Positions 1 to 9,894 of a stretch of DNA of 64,000 nt are shown one piece after another (position 1 is the first letter of the stretch; each line of letters starts with the position of its first letter). Both the position numbers and the translations under genes were made by a program. The DNA is taken from positions 248,001-312,000 of the forward strand of contig NZ_CANMZM010000003.1 in NCBI RefSeq assembly GCF_947502395.1, read 5' to 3'. Under the pieces are notes generated by a model. That model saw only the letters and a list, made by a program, of their open reading frames with translations, did not search any database and had not been told where the DNA came from. The DNA comes from an uncultured Erythrobacter sp. (GTDB taxonomy: Bacteria; Pseudomonadota; Alphaproteobacteria; Sphingomonadales; Sphingomonadaceae).

Positions 1-834
1 AGGCGGGAAGGGAGCTGGGTCTTCTTGCGTGCGGTGAGCGGCGAGGATGCGGGCCCTGTTCTTGCCGCGCTTGATCGGTTGCTGGCCACTGCTGAGGCAG
101 AGAATGGCGAGTTTGCAAAAGTATGCGTCGACGATCGCCGCAAGCTCGCTGCGATCCGCCATGCGCGAGAGGCCAATGCAGAACAGTATTTTGCACAGCA
201 TGCCAGCGAATGGGATGAGCTACGCGCGCTTCATACACCTGAGGTCCAAGTCGAAGAGCAATTGATCAAGGCCCTTAATGAAGACTCGCTTGGCTGCATG
301 CTCGATATCGGCACCGGAACCGGTCGGATGGCGGAGCTGTTTGCGGATCACGCGGATCACATCAATGCGCTGGATAAGAATGTCGAGATGTTGCGGGTCG
401 CGCGGGCGAAATTGCAACACTTGCCGGCCAGCAAAGTCGATCTGGTGCAAGGCGATTTTGCCGATCTTCCCTTCGCTGCCGCGAGCTTCGACACTGTATT
501 GCTGCACCAAGTGCTCCACTTCGCGCCAGACCCCGCGATCCCGCTCACCGAAGCAGCGCGGGTCACAAAGGCGGGTGGACGGATCGCGATTGTCGACTTT
601 GCCGCTCACGAGCATGAAGAGCTGCGTGACCGCCACCAGCACGCACGGCTCGGCTTTACCGACGATCAGATGCGTGCACTTTTGAGAGCCGCCGGTTTCA
701 CTCCGGAAAAACCCCATGCGTTGGATGGCGGCGAGCTTGTTGTGAAGATCTGGATTGGTAAGAGACCCAATGATCCTCTGGGCGCAGTACCTGACTCCGC
801 GCTCGACACCCCCGCAAAGAAGCTTGAACTATGA
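1..834 (+). CDS. ArsR-type regulator fused to SAM-dependent methyltransferase (5' partial)
   Basis: The frame is open from base 1, so the N-terminus lies outside the window. The visible 277 residues begin with EGSWVFLR, which fits the wing strand of an ArsR-type winged helix, then a linker and a class I methyltransferase fold with SAM-binding motif I (LDIGTGTGR, visible residues 101-109) and a DTVLLHQVLHF segment. A TTG at base 25 could serve as a start but would remove the DNA-binding part, so I read the gene as truncated by the window edge. Its stop overlaps the metF start (ATGA). ArsR-methyltransferase fusions next to met genes are a recurring alphaproteobacterial arrangement; that this one controls the downstream methionine genes, perhaps sensing SAM or homocysteine, is inference. 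Confidence 0.82.
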   Translation, partial: RREGSWVFLRAVSGEDAGPVLAALDRLLATAEAENGEFAKVCVDDRRKLAAIRHAREANAEQYFAQHASEWDELRALHTPEVQVEEQLIKALNEDSLGCMLDIGTGTGRMAELFADHADHINALDKNVEMLRVARAKLQHLPASKVDLVQGDFADLPFAAASFDTVLLHQVLHFAPDPAIPLTEAARVTKAGGRIAIVDFAAHEHEELRDRHQHARLGFTDDQMRALLRAAGFTPEKPHALDGGELVVKIWIGKRPNDPLGAVPDSALDTPAKKLEL

Positions 835-1769
835 CCCCGACCCTGAACCAAATGCACGAAGCGCGGACCGCGCTTGATAGCCCGCTTTTCTCCGATCTTC
901 CCGGCGATATTGACATCAGCTTCGAGTTCTTCCCGCCCAAGACGGAAAAGATGACGCAGACTCTGCAGGACAGCGTTGCAACCTTGCAGCCGCTGGGCCC
1001 GCGCTTTGTATCCGTGACATACGGCGCAGGGGGTTCCACGCGCGAACGCACGCACTCCGAAGTTGTGCGGGTGCAGAACGAAACCAACATTCCCGCTGCT
1101 GCCCACCTCACTTGCGTGAACGCGACCAAGGAAGAAGTGGACGCGGTGGCCCGGCATTATTGGGAAAGCGGCATTCGCCACATCGTGGCTCTGCGCGGGG
1201 ACTCTCCTGATGGCGGTGCTTATAAGCCGCATCCGGGCGGCTATGCCAATGCCGTGGAACTGATCGCGGGATTGAAAGAGGTTGCCGATTTCGAAATCTC
1301 TGTCGCGGCTTATCCAGAGGTTCACCCCGACAGCCCAGATGCGCAAACCGATATCGACAATCTGAAGGCGAAATTTGACGCAGGTGCGGACCGTGCGATC
1401 ACGCAGTTCTTCTTCGATCCAGAATGCTTCTTCCGCTTCCGCGATGAGGCGTCGGCGGCCGGGATTGATGCGGAAATTGTGCCGGGAGTGATGCCAGTGA
1501 TGAGCTTTGCTGCGGTTCAAAGGATGTCGGGGCTTTGCGGGACTTCAATCCCTTCATGGATGGAAGGGCTTTTCGATGGCCTCGACGAACGCCCAGCGGC
1601 GCGCCAATTGGTGAGCGCCACGATCGCGGCTGAATTGTGTCGCAAGCTTTATGCAGGCGGTGTGCGTCAGTTTCACTTCTACACGCTGAACCGCGCAGAA
1701 CTCAGCTATGCGATCTGCCATATGCTCGGCAAACGGCCCCCAGAATGGAAAGCAGGAGACGCCGCATGA
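831..1769 (+). CDS. metF: Methylenetetrahydrofolate reductase
   Basis: Cytoplasmic flavoenzyme that reduces 5,10-methylene-THF to 5-methyl-THF, the methyl donor for methionine synthase. The 312 residues are a full-length MetF TIM barrel. Visible family motifs are SFEFFPPKTEK near residue 30 (with the catalytic Glu of the FEFFPPK motif), GAGGSTRERT near 65, a central LRGDSP and QFFFDPE near 185. The ATG overlaps the stop of the regulator gene and the TGA overlaps the ATG of the next gene, so translation is probably coupled along a regulator-metF-metH operon. The product directly feeds the split MetH encoded downstream. Confidence 0.95.
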   Translation: MTPTLNQMHEARTALDSPLFSDLPGDIDISFEFFPPKTEKMTQTLQDSVATLQPLGPRFVSVTYGAGGSTRERTHSEVVRVQNETNIPAAAHLTCVNATKEEVDAVARHYWESGIRHIVALRGDSPDGGAYKPHPGGYANAVELIAGLKEVADFEISVAAYPEVHPDSPDAQTDIDNLKAKFDAGADRAITQFFFDPECFFRFRDEASAAGIDAEIVPGVMPVMSFAAVQRMSGLCGTSIPSWMEGLFDGLDERPAARQLVSATIAAELCRKLYAGGVRQFHFYTLNRAELSYAICHMLGKRPPEWKAGDAA

Positions 1770-2869
1770 ATTATGCTGCAACCGCACGCGAGCGCCTGAA
1801 CGAGGCGGCCAAGACCCGCATTCTGGTTAAGGATGGGCCATATGGGACCGCGATCCAGAACGAGAAACTCTCGGAAGAGCAATACACTGGCGACACTGGC
1901 CTAACGATGGATCAGAAGGGCAATAATGACCTGGTGAACCTGACCCAACCGCAGGTGATACGCAAAATCTGCGACAGCTATATCGCTTCGGGGGCGACGC
2001 TGCTTGCGACCAACACTTTCAACGCAAACCAGATCAGTCAGGCCGATTATGGCGCGGAGAATTTGGTGCGTGAGATCAATATTTCCGCCGCCAAAGTGAT
2101 CCGCGAAGCGTGCGAAGAAGCAACCGCCAAAGATAGTCTGCCTCGGTTTGTGTGCGGCGCGATGGGGCCGACCAATAAGACGCTGTCCTTGTCGCCCGAT
2201 GTCGAAGACCCCGGCTTTCGTGAGGTTGATTTTGACGAGGTCAAAGCGATCTACCGCGAACAGGCCGATGCTCTGATCGAAGGGGGATGTGATTTCATCT
2301 TGATTGAAACCGTGTTCGACACGCTCAATTGCAAAGCCGCAATTATGGCGGTGAAGGAGATTGAGATGGAGCGCGGCCATGATGTACCGCTTCTGATCTC
2401 TCTGACGCTAACCGATATGTCGGGCCGCAATCTCTCGGGCCACACGGTCGAGGCGTTCTGGCACACGGTGCGCCACGCAAAGCCAGCGGCGATTGGCCTC
2501 AACTGCAGCTTTGGCGCAGAGCAACTTCGCCCGCATGTGCAACTGCTTTCTGGCATCGCGGATACGCTTTTGCTCGCTTACCCGAATGCGGGGCTTCCCA
2601 ATGAGCTTGGCGAATATGACGAGCTTCCAGCGACCACGGCGGAGCTTGTCGGGCGCTGGGCAGAGGCAGGACAGGTCAATATTCTGGGCGGTTGTTGCGG
2701 GATTACGCCTGAGCATATCGGTGCGATTGCCGATGCGGTGCGCGATGCCGACCCGCGCACATGGGAGAAGGCCGATCCGGTGATGCGCCTCGCCGGATTG
2801 GAGCCGTTCTCGTTCACCGGCACCAAGCCGAAGAGCTGCTGTGCAGCTGGTTCGTGTTCGGCTGCCTAA
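1766..2869 (+). CDS. metH: Methionine synthase homocysteine-binding module (split MetH, N-terminal part)
   Basis: Zinc-dependent homocysteine S-methyltransferase domain (367 residues), equal to the first module of cobalamin-dependent MetH. The zinc ligands are present as GLNCSFG (Cys247) and GGCCGI (Cys310, Cys311), the same numbering as in E. coli MetH. Start chosen at the ATG of 1766: it overlaps the metF TGA and has an AGGAG about 7 bases upstream; the frame is open further upstream but only inside metF. The protein ends in a short cysteine-rich tail (KSCCAAGSCSAA) absent from the fused enzyme. It presumably works in trans with the folate/B12 half encoded at 3419, from which it is separated by one acetyltransferase gene. 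Confidence 0.92.
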   Translation: MNYAATARERLNEAAKTRILVKDGPYGTAIQNEKLSEEQYTGDTGLTMDQKGNNDLVNLTQPQVIRKICDSYIASGATLLATNTFNANQISQADYGAENLVREINISAAKVIREACEEATAKDSLPRFVCGAMGPTNKTLSLSPDVEDPGFREVDFDEVKAIYREQADALIEGGCDFILIETVFDTLNCKAAIMAVKEIEMERGHDVPLLISLTLTDMSGRNLSGHTVEAFWHTVRHAKPAAIGLNCSFGAEQLRPHVQLLSGIADTLLLAYPNAGLPNELGEYDELPATTAELVGRWAEAGQVNILGGCCGITPEHIGAIADAVRDADPRTWEKADPVMRLAGLEPFSFTGTKPKSCCAAGSCSAA

Positions 2870-2873
2870 TACA

Positions 2874-3422
2874 ATGACAGCGCCCGCGGACCTTATTGCT
2901 ATTCGCCCTGCGTTTGCGGAAGACGCCGCGCATCTTTCGCTAGTGTCCGATGCGACGTTTCTGGAGACCTTCGCGCAAGAGATTCCGGGTGATGCAATGC
3001 TGGCCCATTGCCGGGAAAAGCATGCGCCCGAATTTCTGGCGGCACTTATCCAAGGCGGCGCAAAGGCGTGGCTTGCTGACATCAATGGATCGCCCATCGG
3101 CTATGCCATTTTGATCCCTCAGCCCGAACTTGATGCCGCTCAAGAAGGCGATGTGGAGCTTAAAAAGATTTACGTGCTCTCCCGTTTTCAAGGAACCGGC
3201 GCGGCGCAGCGTTTGTTCGCCGAAGTGCTCGGCGCTGCGGTAGGCAGCAAACGCCTGCTCCTAGGGGTGAAAGACGACAACCACCGCGCCATCGCATTCT
3301 ACAAGCGCCAGGGCTTTCAAATCATCGGCACCCGCCAGTTTAACGTAGGCGGGAAACTCTACGACGATTACGTCTTCGCCCGCGACCTCGCTTGCGACCA
3401 TTCTCTGGAAACCCCTCAATGA
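2874..3422 (+). CDS. GNAT-family N-acetyltransferase
   Basis: A 182-residue acetyl-CoA-dependent acyltransferase of the GNAT fold. The acetyl-CoA pyrophosphate loop is visible as [12 protein letters not shown] (near residue 105), preceded by the beta-strand ELKKIYVL and followed by [14 protein letters not shown], the usual C-terminal GNAT helix and strand. The ATG at 2874 lies 4 bases after the stop of the previous gene; an in-frame upstream CTG/TTG region inside metH is not needed. Its stop overlaps the start of the second metH piece (ATGA). Substrate unknown. The position between the two halves of methionine synthase is conserved in some alphaproteobacteria as far as I recall, but a role in methionine metabolism is not shown by the sequence. 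Confidence 0.88.
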   Translation: MTAPADLIAIRPAFAEDAAHLSLVSDATFLETFAQEIPGDAMLAHCREKHAPEFLAALIQGGAKAWLADINGSPIGYAILIPQPELDAAQEGDVELKKIYVLSRFQGTGAAQRLFAEVLGAAVGSKRLLLGVKDDNHRAIAFYKRQGFQIIGTRQFNVGGKLYDDYVFARDLACDHSLETPQ

Positions 3423-6085
3423 CCGCTCAATCTGCCTCTAACTTCATCAACATCGGTGAGCGCACCAATGTGACCGGCTCTGCGCGGTTCAAAAAGCTCA
3501 TCATGGCCGATGACTATGCAACCGCCGTCGAGGTTGCTCGCAGCCAAGTTGAGAACGGTGCGCAAGTGATCGACGTCAACATGGATGAAGGCCTGCTCGA
3601 CGCGAAGCACGCCATGACGACCTTCCTCAAATTGATCGCAGCAGAGCCCGATATCGCTCGCGTTCCGGTGATGATCGACAGTTCCAAATGGGATGTGATC
3701 GAGGCCGGGCTCAAATGCGTGTCCGGCAAACCCATCGTCAATTCGATCAGCATGAAAGAGGGCGAGGAAGAGTTCCTCAAACATGCGCGTCTGTGCATGA
3801 ACTATGGCGCGGCGGCAGTCGTCATGGCGTTCGATGAGGTTGGGCAGGCCGACACAAAAGAGCGCAAGGTCGAGATTTGCAAACGCGCCTATGACCTTCT
3901 CACTGGCATCGGTTTTCCGCCCGAAGACATCATCTTTGACCCCAACGTCTTTGCTGTCGCGACTGGGATTGAAGAGCACGATCGCTATGGTCTCGACTTC
4001 ATCGAAGCATGCCAAGAGATCAAAGAACAATGCCCCCACGCCAAAACGTCTGGCGGGCTTTCTAATCTCTCCTTCTCTTTCCGCGGGAATGAGACGGTGC
4101 GCCGGGCGATGCACTCGGTCTTTCTCTATCACGCCATCCCTGCCGGGCTCGATATGGCGATCGTCAACGCAGGGCAGCTTGACGTTTACGACACCATCGA
4201 CCCCGTGCTGCGCGAGGCATGCGAAGAAGTAATCTTGATGCGCAAGCCCAAGGCATTGGGTGCCAAGGATGATGGTGACGCGGACAGCGCCACAGAAAAG
4301 CTCATCAACCTAGCCGAAAGCTTCAAGGGCAAGAGCAAGGAAGACGACAAACAAGCGGCCGAATGGCGCGGCTGGGAAGTCTCCAAACGTCTCGAACATG
4401 CGCTGGTCAAAGGGATTGATGCGCATATTGTCGATGACACGGAAATCATGCGTCAAGAGATTTTTGAGGCCGGCGGTCGCCCGATTGAGGTGATCGAAGG
4501 CCCGCTGATGGACGGCATGAACGTTGTTGGCGACCTGTTCGGCTCGGGCAAAATGTTCCTGCCTCAAGTGGTCAAATCCGCGCGCGTGATGAAGAAGGCG
4601 GTCGCCCACCTCATCCCCTATATCGAGGAGGAAAAGCTGCTCCTGCCGGAGGTCGAACGCTCCTCCAAAGGCACCATCATCATGGCCACCGTCAAAGGCG
4701 ATGTGCACGATATCGGCAAGAATATCGTGGGCGTCGTTTTGCAATGCAACGGCTATGAAGTGGTCGACCTTGGCGTGATGGTGCCGTGGCAGGACATCCT
4801 CAAGGCGGCGAACGATCACAGTGCCGATATGATCGGGCTCTCAGGCCTTATCACGCCCAGCTTGGATGAGATGGTGACGGTCGCCGAAGAGATGCAAGGT
4901 GCAGGCATGACGATGCCGCTGCTCATCGGCGGGGCCACCACCAGCCGCGTGCACACCGCTCTAAAAATCGATCCGGTCTATGACGGTCCCGTGATCCATG
5001 TGCTTGATGCAAGTCGCGCCGTAGGTGTCGCCTCCAAGCTGCTGTCAGACACTTTGCGCGACCCCTTCGTTGAGGAAACCGCGGAGGAATACGAGAAGGT
5101 CCGCGTTGCTCGCGCTGGTAAGAGCGAAAAGGCGCTGCTGCCTTTGAAAGAAGCGCGCGGCAATTTCTATGATGCTTTCCTCAGCGACAAGCCCGCGCCG
5201 CCGTTGCAGCCGGGTGATCATCTGTTCGAGGAATGGCCGCTTGAGGATCTGGTGGAGACCTTCGATTGGACCCCGTTCTTTCGCGCGTGGGAGCTCCACG
5301 GCGTTTACCCGCGCATCCTTGATGATGAGGTGGTGGGCGAGGCCGCGCGCAATCTCAAAGCCGATGCCGATGCGATGCTGGAGCAGATCGTGTCGGAGAA
5401 ATGGCTCACCGCAAAGGCAGTCGTGGGTCTGTGGCCCTGCGCCCGTGCACATGATTGCCGCGACGATGTGATGATCCATCTGGAGGAAGAACAGCACATC
5501 CGCATGCCGTTCCTTCGTCAACAAGTGATCAAGAGCCGCGACCGGGCGAATATGTGCCTTGCCGATTTCATTGATCCAGCAGGCGATTGGATGGGCGGTT
5601 TTGTTGTCGGCATCCACGGGATAGAACCCCACATCGAACGTTTCCGTGCGGATAAGGACGACTATTCCGACATTCTCCTGAAAGCGCTCGCCGACCGGTT
5701 TGCCGAAGCTATGGCCGAGCGGCTGCACCAGCATGTGCGCACTGACCTGTGGGGCTATGCACCGGGTGAGCAGCTCACCAATCAGGCGCTGATCAAAGAG
5801 CAATATCGCGGTATCCGTCCAGCACCTGGTTATCCCGCTGTGCCGGACCATTCGCTCAAGCCGATTCTCTTTGACATGTTGGATGCTGAGGCAAAAATAG
5901 GTGTCTCCCTGACAGAAAGCTTCGCCATGTACCCAACTGCGGCCGTAAGCGGGCTCTATTTTGGACACCCTGAATCGCAGTATTTTGGGGTGGCAAAAAT
6001 CGGCCGTGACCAGCTTGAGGACTATGCGATGAGGCGCGGGGTTGACGTGGCCATCGCGGAACGTTGGCTTCGGCCAAACCTCTAA
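3419..6085 (+). CDS. metH: Methionine synthase folate/cobalamin/activation module (split MetH, C-terminal part)
   Basis: An 888-residue protein holding the remaining three parts of MetH. It begins directly with the pterin-binding barrel ([15 protein letters not shown], residues 9-23; DVNMDEG near 50), then the cap and cobalamin-binding domains, with the B12-ligating histidine in DVHDIGKN (His430), and finally the SAM-dependent reactivation domain with [12 protein letters not shown] near residue 800. In E. coli the corresponding stretch reads GYPACPDH, so one Cys is replaced by Val. The start at 3419 is fixed by the ATGA overlap with the acetyltransferase gene. Together with the Zn-homocysteine protein encoded at 1766 it would make methionine from homocysteine and 5-methyl-THF. 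I see no cobalamin riboswitch in front of the operon. Confidence 0.95.
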   Translation: MTAQSASNFINIGERTNVTGSARFKKLIMADDYATAVEVARSQVENGAQVIDVNMDEGLLDAKHAMTTFLKLIAAEPDIARVPVMIDSSKWDVIEAGLKCVSGKPIVNSISMKEGEEEFLKHARLCMNYGAAAVVMAFDEVGQADTKERKVEICKRAYDLLTGIGFPPEDIIFDPNVFAVATGIEEHDRYGLDFIEACQEIKEQCPHAKTSGGLSNLSFSFRGNETVRRAMHSVFLYHAIPAGLDMAIVNAGQLDVYDTIDPVLREACEEVILMRKPKALGAKDDGDADSATEKLINLAESFKGKSKEDDKQAAEWRGWEVSKRLEHALVKGIDAHIVDDTEIMRQEIFEAGGRPIEVIEGPLMDGMNVVGDLFGSGKMFLPQVVKSARVMKKAVAHLIPYIEEEKLLLPEVERSSKGTIIMATVKGDVHDIGKNIVGVVLQCNGYEVVDLGVMVPWQDILKAANDHSADMIGLSGLITPSLDEMVTVAEEMQGAGMTMPLLIGGATTSRVHTALKIDPVYDGPVIHVLDASRAVGVASKLLSDTLRDPFVEETAEEYEKVRVARAGKSEKALLPLKEARGNFYDAFLSDKPAPPLQPGDHLFEEWPLEDLVETFDWTPFFRAWELHGVYPRILDDEVVGEAARNLKADADAMLEQIVSEKWLTAKAVVGLWPCARAHDCRDDVMIHLEEEQHIRMPFLRQQVIKSRDRANMCLADFIDPAGDWMGGFVVGIHGIEPHIERFRADKDDYSDILLKALADRFAEAMAERLHQHVRTDLWGYAPGEQLTNQALIKEQYRGIRPAPGYPAVPDHSLKPILFDMLDAEAKIGVSLTESFAMYPTAAVSGLYFGHPESQYFGVAKIGRDQLEDYAMRRGVDVAIAERWLRPNL

Positions 6086-6330
6086 GGCGCTCTCAGCGGG
6101 TGGAAAATACAACTCTGCGAGGGCAGTGCGGGATAAATATGCCCGTGCTTCCCCCCCAAATTATGGTTTGTCTGTCGCTTTGCCCCAATTAGGCACAGCT
6201 CGGCTTTTTGCCCGCCGACCAAGCCTGCGTGGCACAAAACGGCTCGACAGTTTTGCAAAGATGAGCAATAAACGAACAAATAAAGTTACCGATGCGTTAG
6301 GGCTATCCGTTGGATAGAGGGGGTTAAAAG

Positions 6331-6753
6331 ATGATTCGCAGTCTCGCTGTGGCGTTGGGATTGGTATGCGCGCTTGGCGCGTCACCTGCCATGGCTCAGG
6401 ATTTGGTCCACACTCCAATAAGCCCCACTTTCGGTGGTAATCCATTCAATTCGAATCATATCTTGGGCATTGCAAATGCTCAGAATGACACAACGGATCC
6501 CGATGCGGTTGATCGCAGTGACCAATCGAGCATCTTTGCGCGTCAGCTCGAATCGCGGCTTCTTTCTGCACTGTCGTCGCAAATCGTCGACGCAATCTTC
6601 GGGGATAACCCGCAAGAGCAGGGCACCATCACATTCGGCGGGCAGACAATCGAATTTTTCCGCAGTCTGGATGAAGTCACTTTGATTATCCGTGACGACA
6701 ACTCGGGTGAAGAAACCCGAATTGTTATTCCTCTGTTCATTGAGGTCAATTGA
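6331..6753 (+). CDS. csgF: Curli assembly protein CsgF
   Basis: A 140-residue secreted protein with a signal peptide cleaved after AMA (about residue 22), followed by the CsgF signature region LVHTPISPTFGGNPFNSNH. In curli systems CsgF binds the extracellular mouth of the CsgG pore and links it to the nucleating curlin; the conserved N-terminal PxFGGNP segment inserts into the channel. A strong purine-rich ribosome-binding stretch (GAGGGGG) lies about 7 bases before the ATG. The next gene, csgG, starts within the stop codon (TGATG), so the two are translationally coupled. A 245-base gap upstream separates it from metH and probably carries the promoter. Confidence 0.92.
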   Translation: MIRSLAVALGLVCALGASPAMAQDLVHTPISPTFGGNPFNSNHILGIANAQNDTTDPDAVDRSDQSSIFARQLESRLLSALSSQIVDAIFGDNPQEQGTITFGGQTIEFFRSLDEVTLIIRDDNSGEETRIVIPLFIEVN

Positions 6754-7721
6754 TGCGGCGTGCTTTTAGATTAGGGCTTGCGAGCCTTTGTGCGCTTTCA
6801 TTGAGCGGGTGTATGAGCCTTGGTGAGGACGGGCGCGACTTTCTTCCTGAGACGACCAGCCTCGCTTACTTCCCGAAGAAAACGCAAACTCAAAACCTTT
6901 TACACCAATTGCCAGCGCCTCAGCGCCAGGTGGCGATCGCGGTTTATGGGTTCAGCGATCAGACTGGGCAATTCCGACCAACCAACACCGGGCAAACGCT
7001 ATCACGTGCGGTCACGCAAGGCGCTGGCTCCATTTTGGTCAAGGCGCTGCAGGATGCCGGCAATCGCCAGTGGTTCACCGTTGTCGAGCGCGAGCGGCTC
7101 GATAACCTCCTCCGGGAACGCCAGATTATTGGCGAGATGCGCAAACGCTATTTGGGAGAGCAACAGGTTGATCCAAACGCGCTTCCCGCGCTTTTGTTTG
7201 CCGGGGTGCTGCTCGAAGGCGGGATCATTGGCTATGACACAAACACCGTAACTGGTGGCGCTGGCGCGGCGTTTCTCGGCATTGGTGCTCGCACCGAATA
7301 CCGGCAGGACACCGTGACGGTTTATTTACGCGCAGTGTCTGTGCGCACCGGCGAAGTTCTTGCCAATATCCAGACTTCGAAGACAATCGCGAGCCAAGCG
7401 TTGGGGGCGAATGCTTTCCGTTTCGTTGCTTTCCGCGAACTGCTTGAGGCTGAGGCTGGGATTACCTCGAATGAGCCTGATCAGGTTGCTTTGCAGCAGG
7501 CGATTGAGAAGGCGGTTTATGGCCTTGTGCTTGAAGGTGTCGATCTGGGGTTGTGGCGGTTTGCCAATTCCGAGGCGGCCGAGGCGCTGATGAGCACCTA
7601 TCGGGCCGAGCGCGATGGAATTTATGACGCAGACGATGTGCAAGATGCGGTGGAGCGGGCTGGATCGCTCACATCGTTGACTGTCGTTGATGGCGGCGAC
7701 GGCGAAGAAGAAGGTTCCTGA
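6753..7721 (+). CDS. csgG: Curli secretion channel lipoprotein CsgG
   Basis: Outer-membrane lipoprotein of 322 residues that forms the nonameric type VIII secretion pore. The signal peptide ends in a lipobox LSGC with lipidated Cys20. The CsgG fold follows: VAIAVYGFSDQTGQF, FTVVERERLDNLLRERQ, the LEGGIIGYDTNT strand and the TEYRQDTVTVYLRAVSVRTG transmembrane hairpin region. I use the ATG at 6753 that overlaps the csgF stop rather than a TTG one codon earlier. It ends with an acidic tail. CsgF gating and export of the two curlin-repeat proteins encoded just downstream are the expected jobs. Confidence 0.93.
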   Translation: MRRAFRLGLASLCALSLSGCMSLGEDGRDFLPETTSLAYFPKKTQTQNLLHQLPAPQRQVAIAVYGFSDQTGQFRPTNTGQTLSRAVTQGAGSILVKALQDAGNRQWFTVVERERLDNLLRERQIIGEMRKRYLGEQQVDPNALPALLFAGVLLEGGIIGYDTNTVTGGAGAAFLGIGARTEYRQDTVTVYLRAVSVRTGEVLANIQTSKTIASQALGANAFRFVAFRELLEAEAGITSNEPDQVALQQAIEKAVYGLVLEGVDLGLWRFANSEAAEALMSTYRAERDGIYDADDVQDAVERAGSLTSLTVVDGGDGEEEGS

Positions 7722-8084
7722 TCTTGGACCAGGGGGTGCCGCGCGGAGTAAGTGCCTGCGCGGCGGCTGGTATTTGGAAGCTGTGGGTTAGAGAAGCGGT
7801 TGGTGTAGTTGGAGAAGAGATTTAAGGGGGAATTTGGGGTGCAAACCTGCGCGCACAATGTGTTGCTGCATATCTAGGTATTTGACGGGCGTGCTCTCGC
7901 AGTACAGTCAAGGCGCGTCTCTCTAGACAATTCGATTTGAACATTTTGTCTGCCGTGTGTCCCATCGTGGAGCGCCCTGCGGACAAACAAGACGGAAAAG
8001 TACCCGTCAACTATGAGCAGAGCACAGAACTCTGATTGTGTAATGATAGGTCGCGAACGTTGAAACTTCCTAAAGGGGGGAAAT
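7722..8084. other. Intergenic region upstream of the large curlin gene
   Basis: This 363-base gap between csgG and the first curlin gene contains no open frame I would defend. It ends with a strong ribosome-binding stretch (AAAGGGGGG, 8071-8080 region) just before the ATG at 8085. It probably carries the curlin promoter, but I cannot point to convincing -35/-10 boxes or a terminator for csgG. Confidence 0.5.
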
Positions 8085-9686
8085 ATGATGAGAAATTCAA
8101 TCTTTACCGGTGCATCTATTTTGGCGCTTGCCATGGCTGCTCCAGCAGCGGCTAACCAAGCCACTGTAAACCAGGATGGTACCGCAAACGTTGGTACAGT
8201 CGAACAGACTGAAAGCGTAGAAGGCGTCGCAACAATCAATCAGGGCACGGCAGAGGCTGGTTTCCTTGCGGAGGATAGCGATGCGCTTATCACGCAGCGT
8301 GATGGGGCGCCGACTTCGACAACCTTCTCTGTGCCAACCAATGAAGCGACGATCAACCAAACCGGTCTCGATATGAACGCCGAGATTGATCAGACAAATG
8401 GTGATGGCCTAAGCGCGACGAACACCGCGACCATCAACCAAGCGTCGGATGGGGCTAACCTGTCAGCTACAGGTCGCTCGCAGGATGCACTTATCGTGCA
8501 GAACGGTGAAGGCAATGATGCAACCATCAGCCAGGGTGTGACCAACGGTTTCCCACCTCCTACCCGCAGCGGGCAGGAAGCGGTCGTCGATCAGCTTGGC
8601 AATGGCAATACGGCCGATGTTGATCAGATTGGCAACTTGGGCCTCGCTACAGTGTTCCAAACCGGCGACGACAACACTTCTGATGTTGAGCAACGCGGTG
8701 CAGCTAATACTGCAGACGTTATTCAGAATGGGATTGGTAACCGCGCCGATTCAACGCAGGGTGGCAATTTCAACCTGCTTGATGTCGCCCAGAACGGTAC
8801 AGATAACGAAAGCGATATCGACCAGGATAGCACCACTAACGGCTCATTCGCTTTTGTGAGGCAAACTGGTGCCGAAAACACTTCGGACATTTCGCAAGGT
8901 GATAGCCTGACGCCGCCACGCGGATCGAACGATGCTGAAGTTATCCAAAATGGCATCGACAACGACAGCACCATCTTGCAAACTGGCGACGATGCCGACA
9001 ACATCGCCTTTGTCCGCCAGGTTGGTACCGGAAACTCCAGCTTTATCGATCAGACCGGTAGCTCGAACGAAGCGGTTGTCCGGGTTATTGACGGCGACTT
9101 TAACGACAGTTCGATTGTCCAGTCTGGCGATGAGAACTTCGCTCGGGTTCGCAGCATTGGCGGTATCGGAAACGAGAGTGAGATCCTCCAAGAGGGCTTC
9201 TCAGATGAGGCTATCGTGCGCCAAGATGGTGTCGACAATGACAGTTTCATCCAACAAGAGGTGGGCGGCCAAGACAACCTTGCAGTTGTTGATCAGAGTG
9301 GTGAGGGTAACGACTCGTCCGTTTTCCAAGGACCATTCGCCCTTGGTGGTGAGGCCGGTCCGAGCGATAACAACCGGGCCTTCGTCGATCAGATCGGTGA
9401 CGGTAACTCCAGCTTGGTCGACCAAGGTGCCGCCTCAGGCAGCAATAACAACCTTGCAAGGGTTACTCAAACCGGGAACGGGAACACCAGCAATGTCATT
9501 CAAGGCTTTGGCGCTCTCGCCCTCGACAACATTGCTCGTGTGACCCAAGAGTCCAACGGTAACCTCAGCACGGTCATTCAGACCGGCGAAGGCAACCTTG
9601 CCACGGTCACTCAGGCTTTCTCTGATAACAACATCTCGACTGTTACTCAGGCTGGCCTGAATAACACCGCGACTGTGAACCAGTAG
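8085..9686 (+). CDS. Large curlin-repeat amyloid subunit
   Basis: A 533-residue secreted protein. After a signal peptide (ending near AAPAAA, residue 22-24) almost the whole chain is built from about twenty curlin-type repeats of 20-25 residues with the N-x-A-x-V-x-Q-x-G pattern, for example NTADVDQIGN, NTSDVEQRG and NTADVIQNG. Such repeats stack as strand-turn-strand units in functional amyloid. It is three to four times longer than E. coli CsgA (about 150 residues). A GGGGGG ribosome-binding site precedes two adjacent ATG codons, and a hairpin terminator follows. It is expected to be exported through CsgG and polymerised at the cell surface; whether it is the CsgA-like or CsgB-like component is not clear from sequence. 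Confidence 0.9.
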   Translation: MMRNSIFTGASILALAMAAPAAANQATVNQDGTANVGTVEQTESVEGVATINQGTAEAGFLAEDSDALITQRDGAPTSTTFSVPTNEATINQTGLDMNAEIDQTNGDGLSATNTATINQASDGANLSATGRSQDALIVQNGEGNDATISQGVTNGFPPPTRSGQEAVVDQLGNGNTADVDQIGNLGLATVFQTGDDNTSDVEQRGAANTADVIQNGIGNRADSTQGGNFNLLDVAQNGTDNESDIDQDSTTNGSFAFVRQTGAENTSDISQGDSLTPPRGSNDAEVIQNGIDNDSTILQTGDDADNIAFVRQVGTGNSSFIDQTGSSNEAVVRVIDGDFNDSSIVQSGDENFARVRSIGGIGNESEILQEGFSDEAIVRQDGVDNDSFIQQEVGGQDNLAVVDQSGEGNDSSVFQGPFALGGEAGPSDNNRAFVDQIGDGNSSLVDQGAASGSNNNLARVTQTGNGNTSNVIQGFGALALDNIARVTQESNGNLSTVIQTGEGNLATVTQAFSDNNISTVTQAGLNNTATVNQ

Positions 9687-9701
9687 TCGAAAATAGGTCG
9701 G

Positions 9702-9728
9702 AAGAGGGGCCTTCGGGTCCCTCTTTCT
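9702..9728 (+). terminator. Rho-independent terminator after the large curlin gene
   Basis: A GC-rich stem (AGAGGGGCC pairing with GGTCCCTCT) closed by a TTCG tetraloop is followed by TTTCTT, 15 bases after the stop at 9686. It separates the large curlin gene from the following curlin gene, which therefore probably has its own promoter in the remaining 165 bases. Confidence 0.8.
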
Positions 9729-9894
9729 TACCGTTGCGATCGCCTTCAATTGAGGCGTTCTGCGACGATCAAAGTCCGTTTGGGCCGCGCCATCACGCTT
9801 TTGGCGACTGGGTATAGACCAGATCTAGCGTTGAGTTTCGATGGCTCCGCTCCGATGCCTCGCTATCGGCGACACAATAGGTTAAGGTGTGATT

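Noticed and set aside
1..830. Cobalamin or SAM riboswitch controlling the met operon
   Set aside because: No such motif is visible; the operon's true 5' end lies outside the window.
5045..6112. 355-codon minus-strand frame opposite the MetH activation domain
   Set aside because: Mirrors the codon pattern of metH and shows no signal, domain or ribosome-binding site.
6086..6330. Possible small genes or an RNA between metH and csgF
   Set aside because: Short frames lack ribosome-binding sites and no conserved RNA motif is visible; taken as the csg promoter region.
8150..9680. Regular repeats that could suggest a CRISPR array
   Set aside because: Repeats are degenerate, in frame and encode the curlin N-x-Q-x-G pattern; no constant direct repeat with unique spacers.
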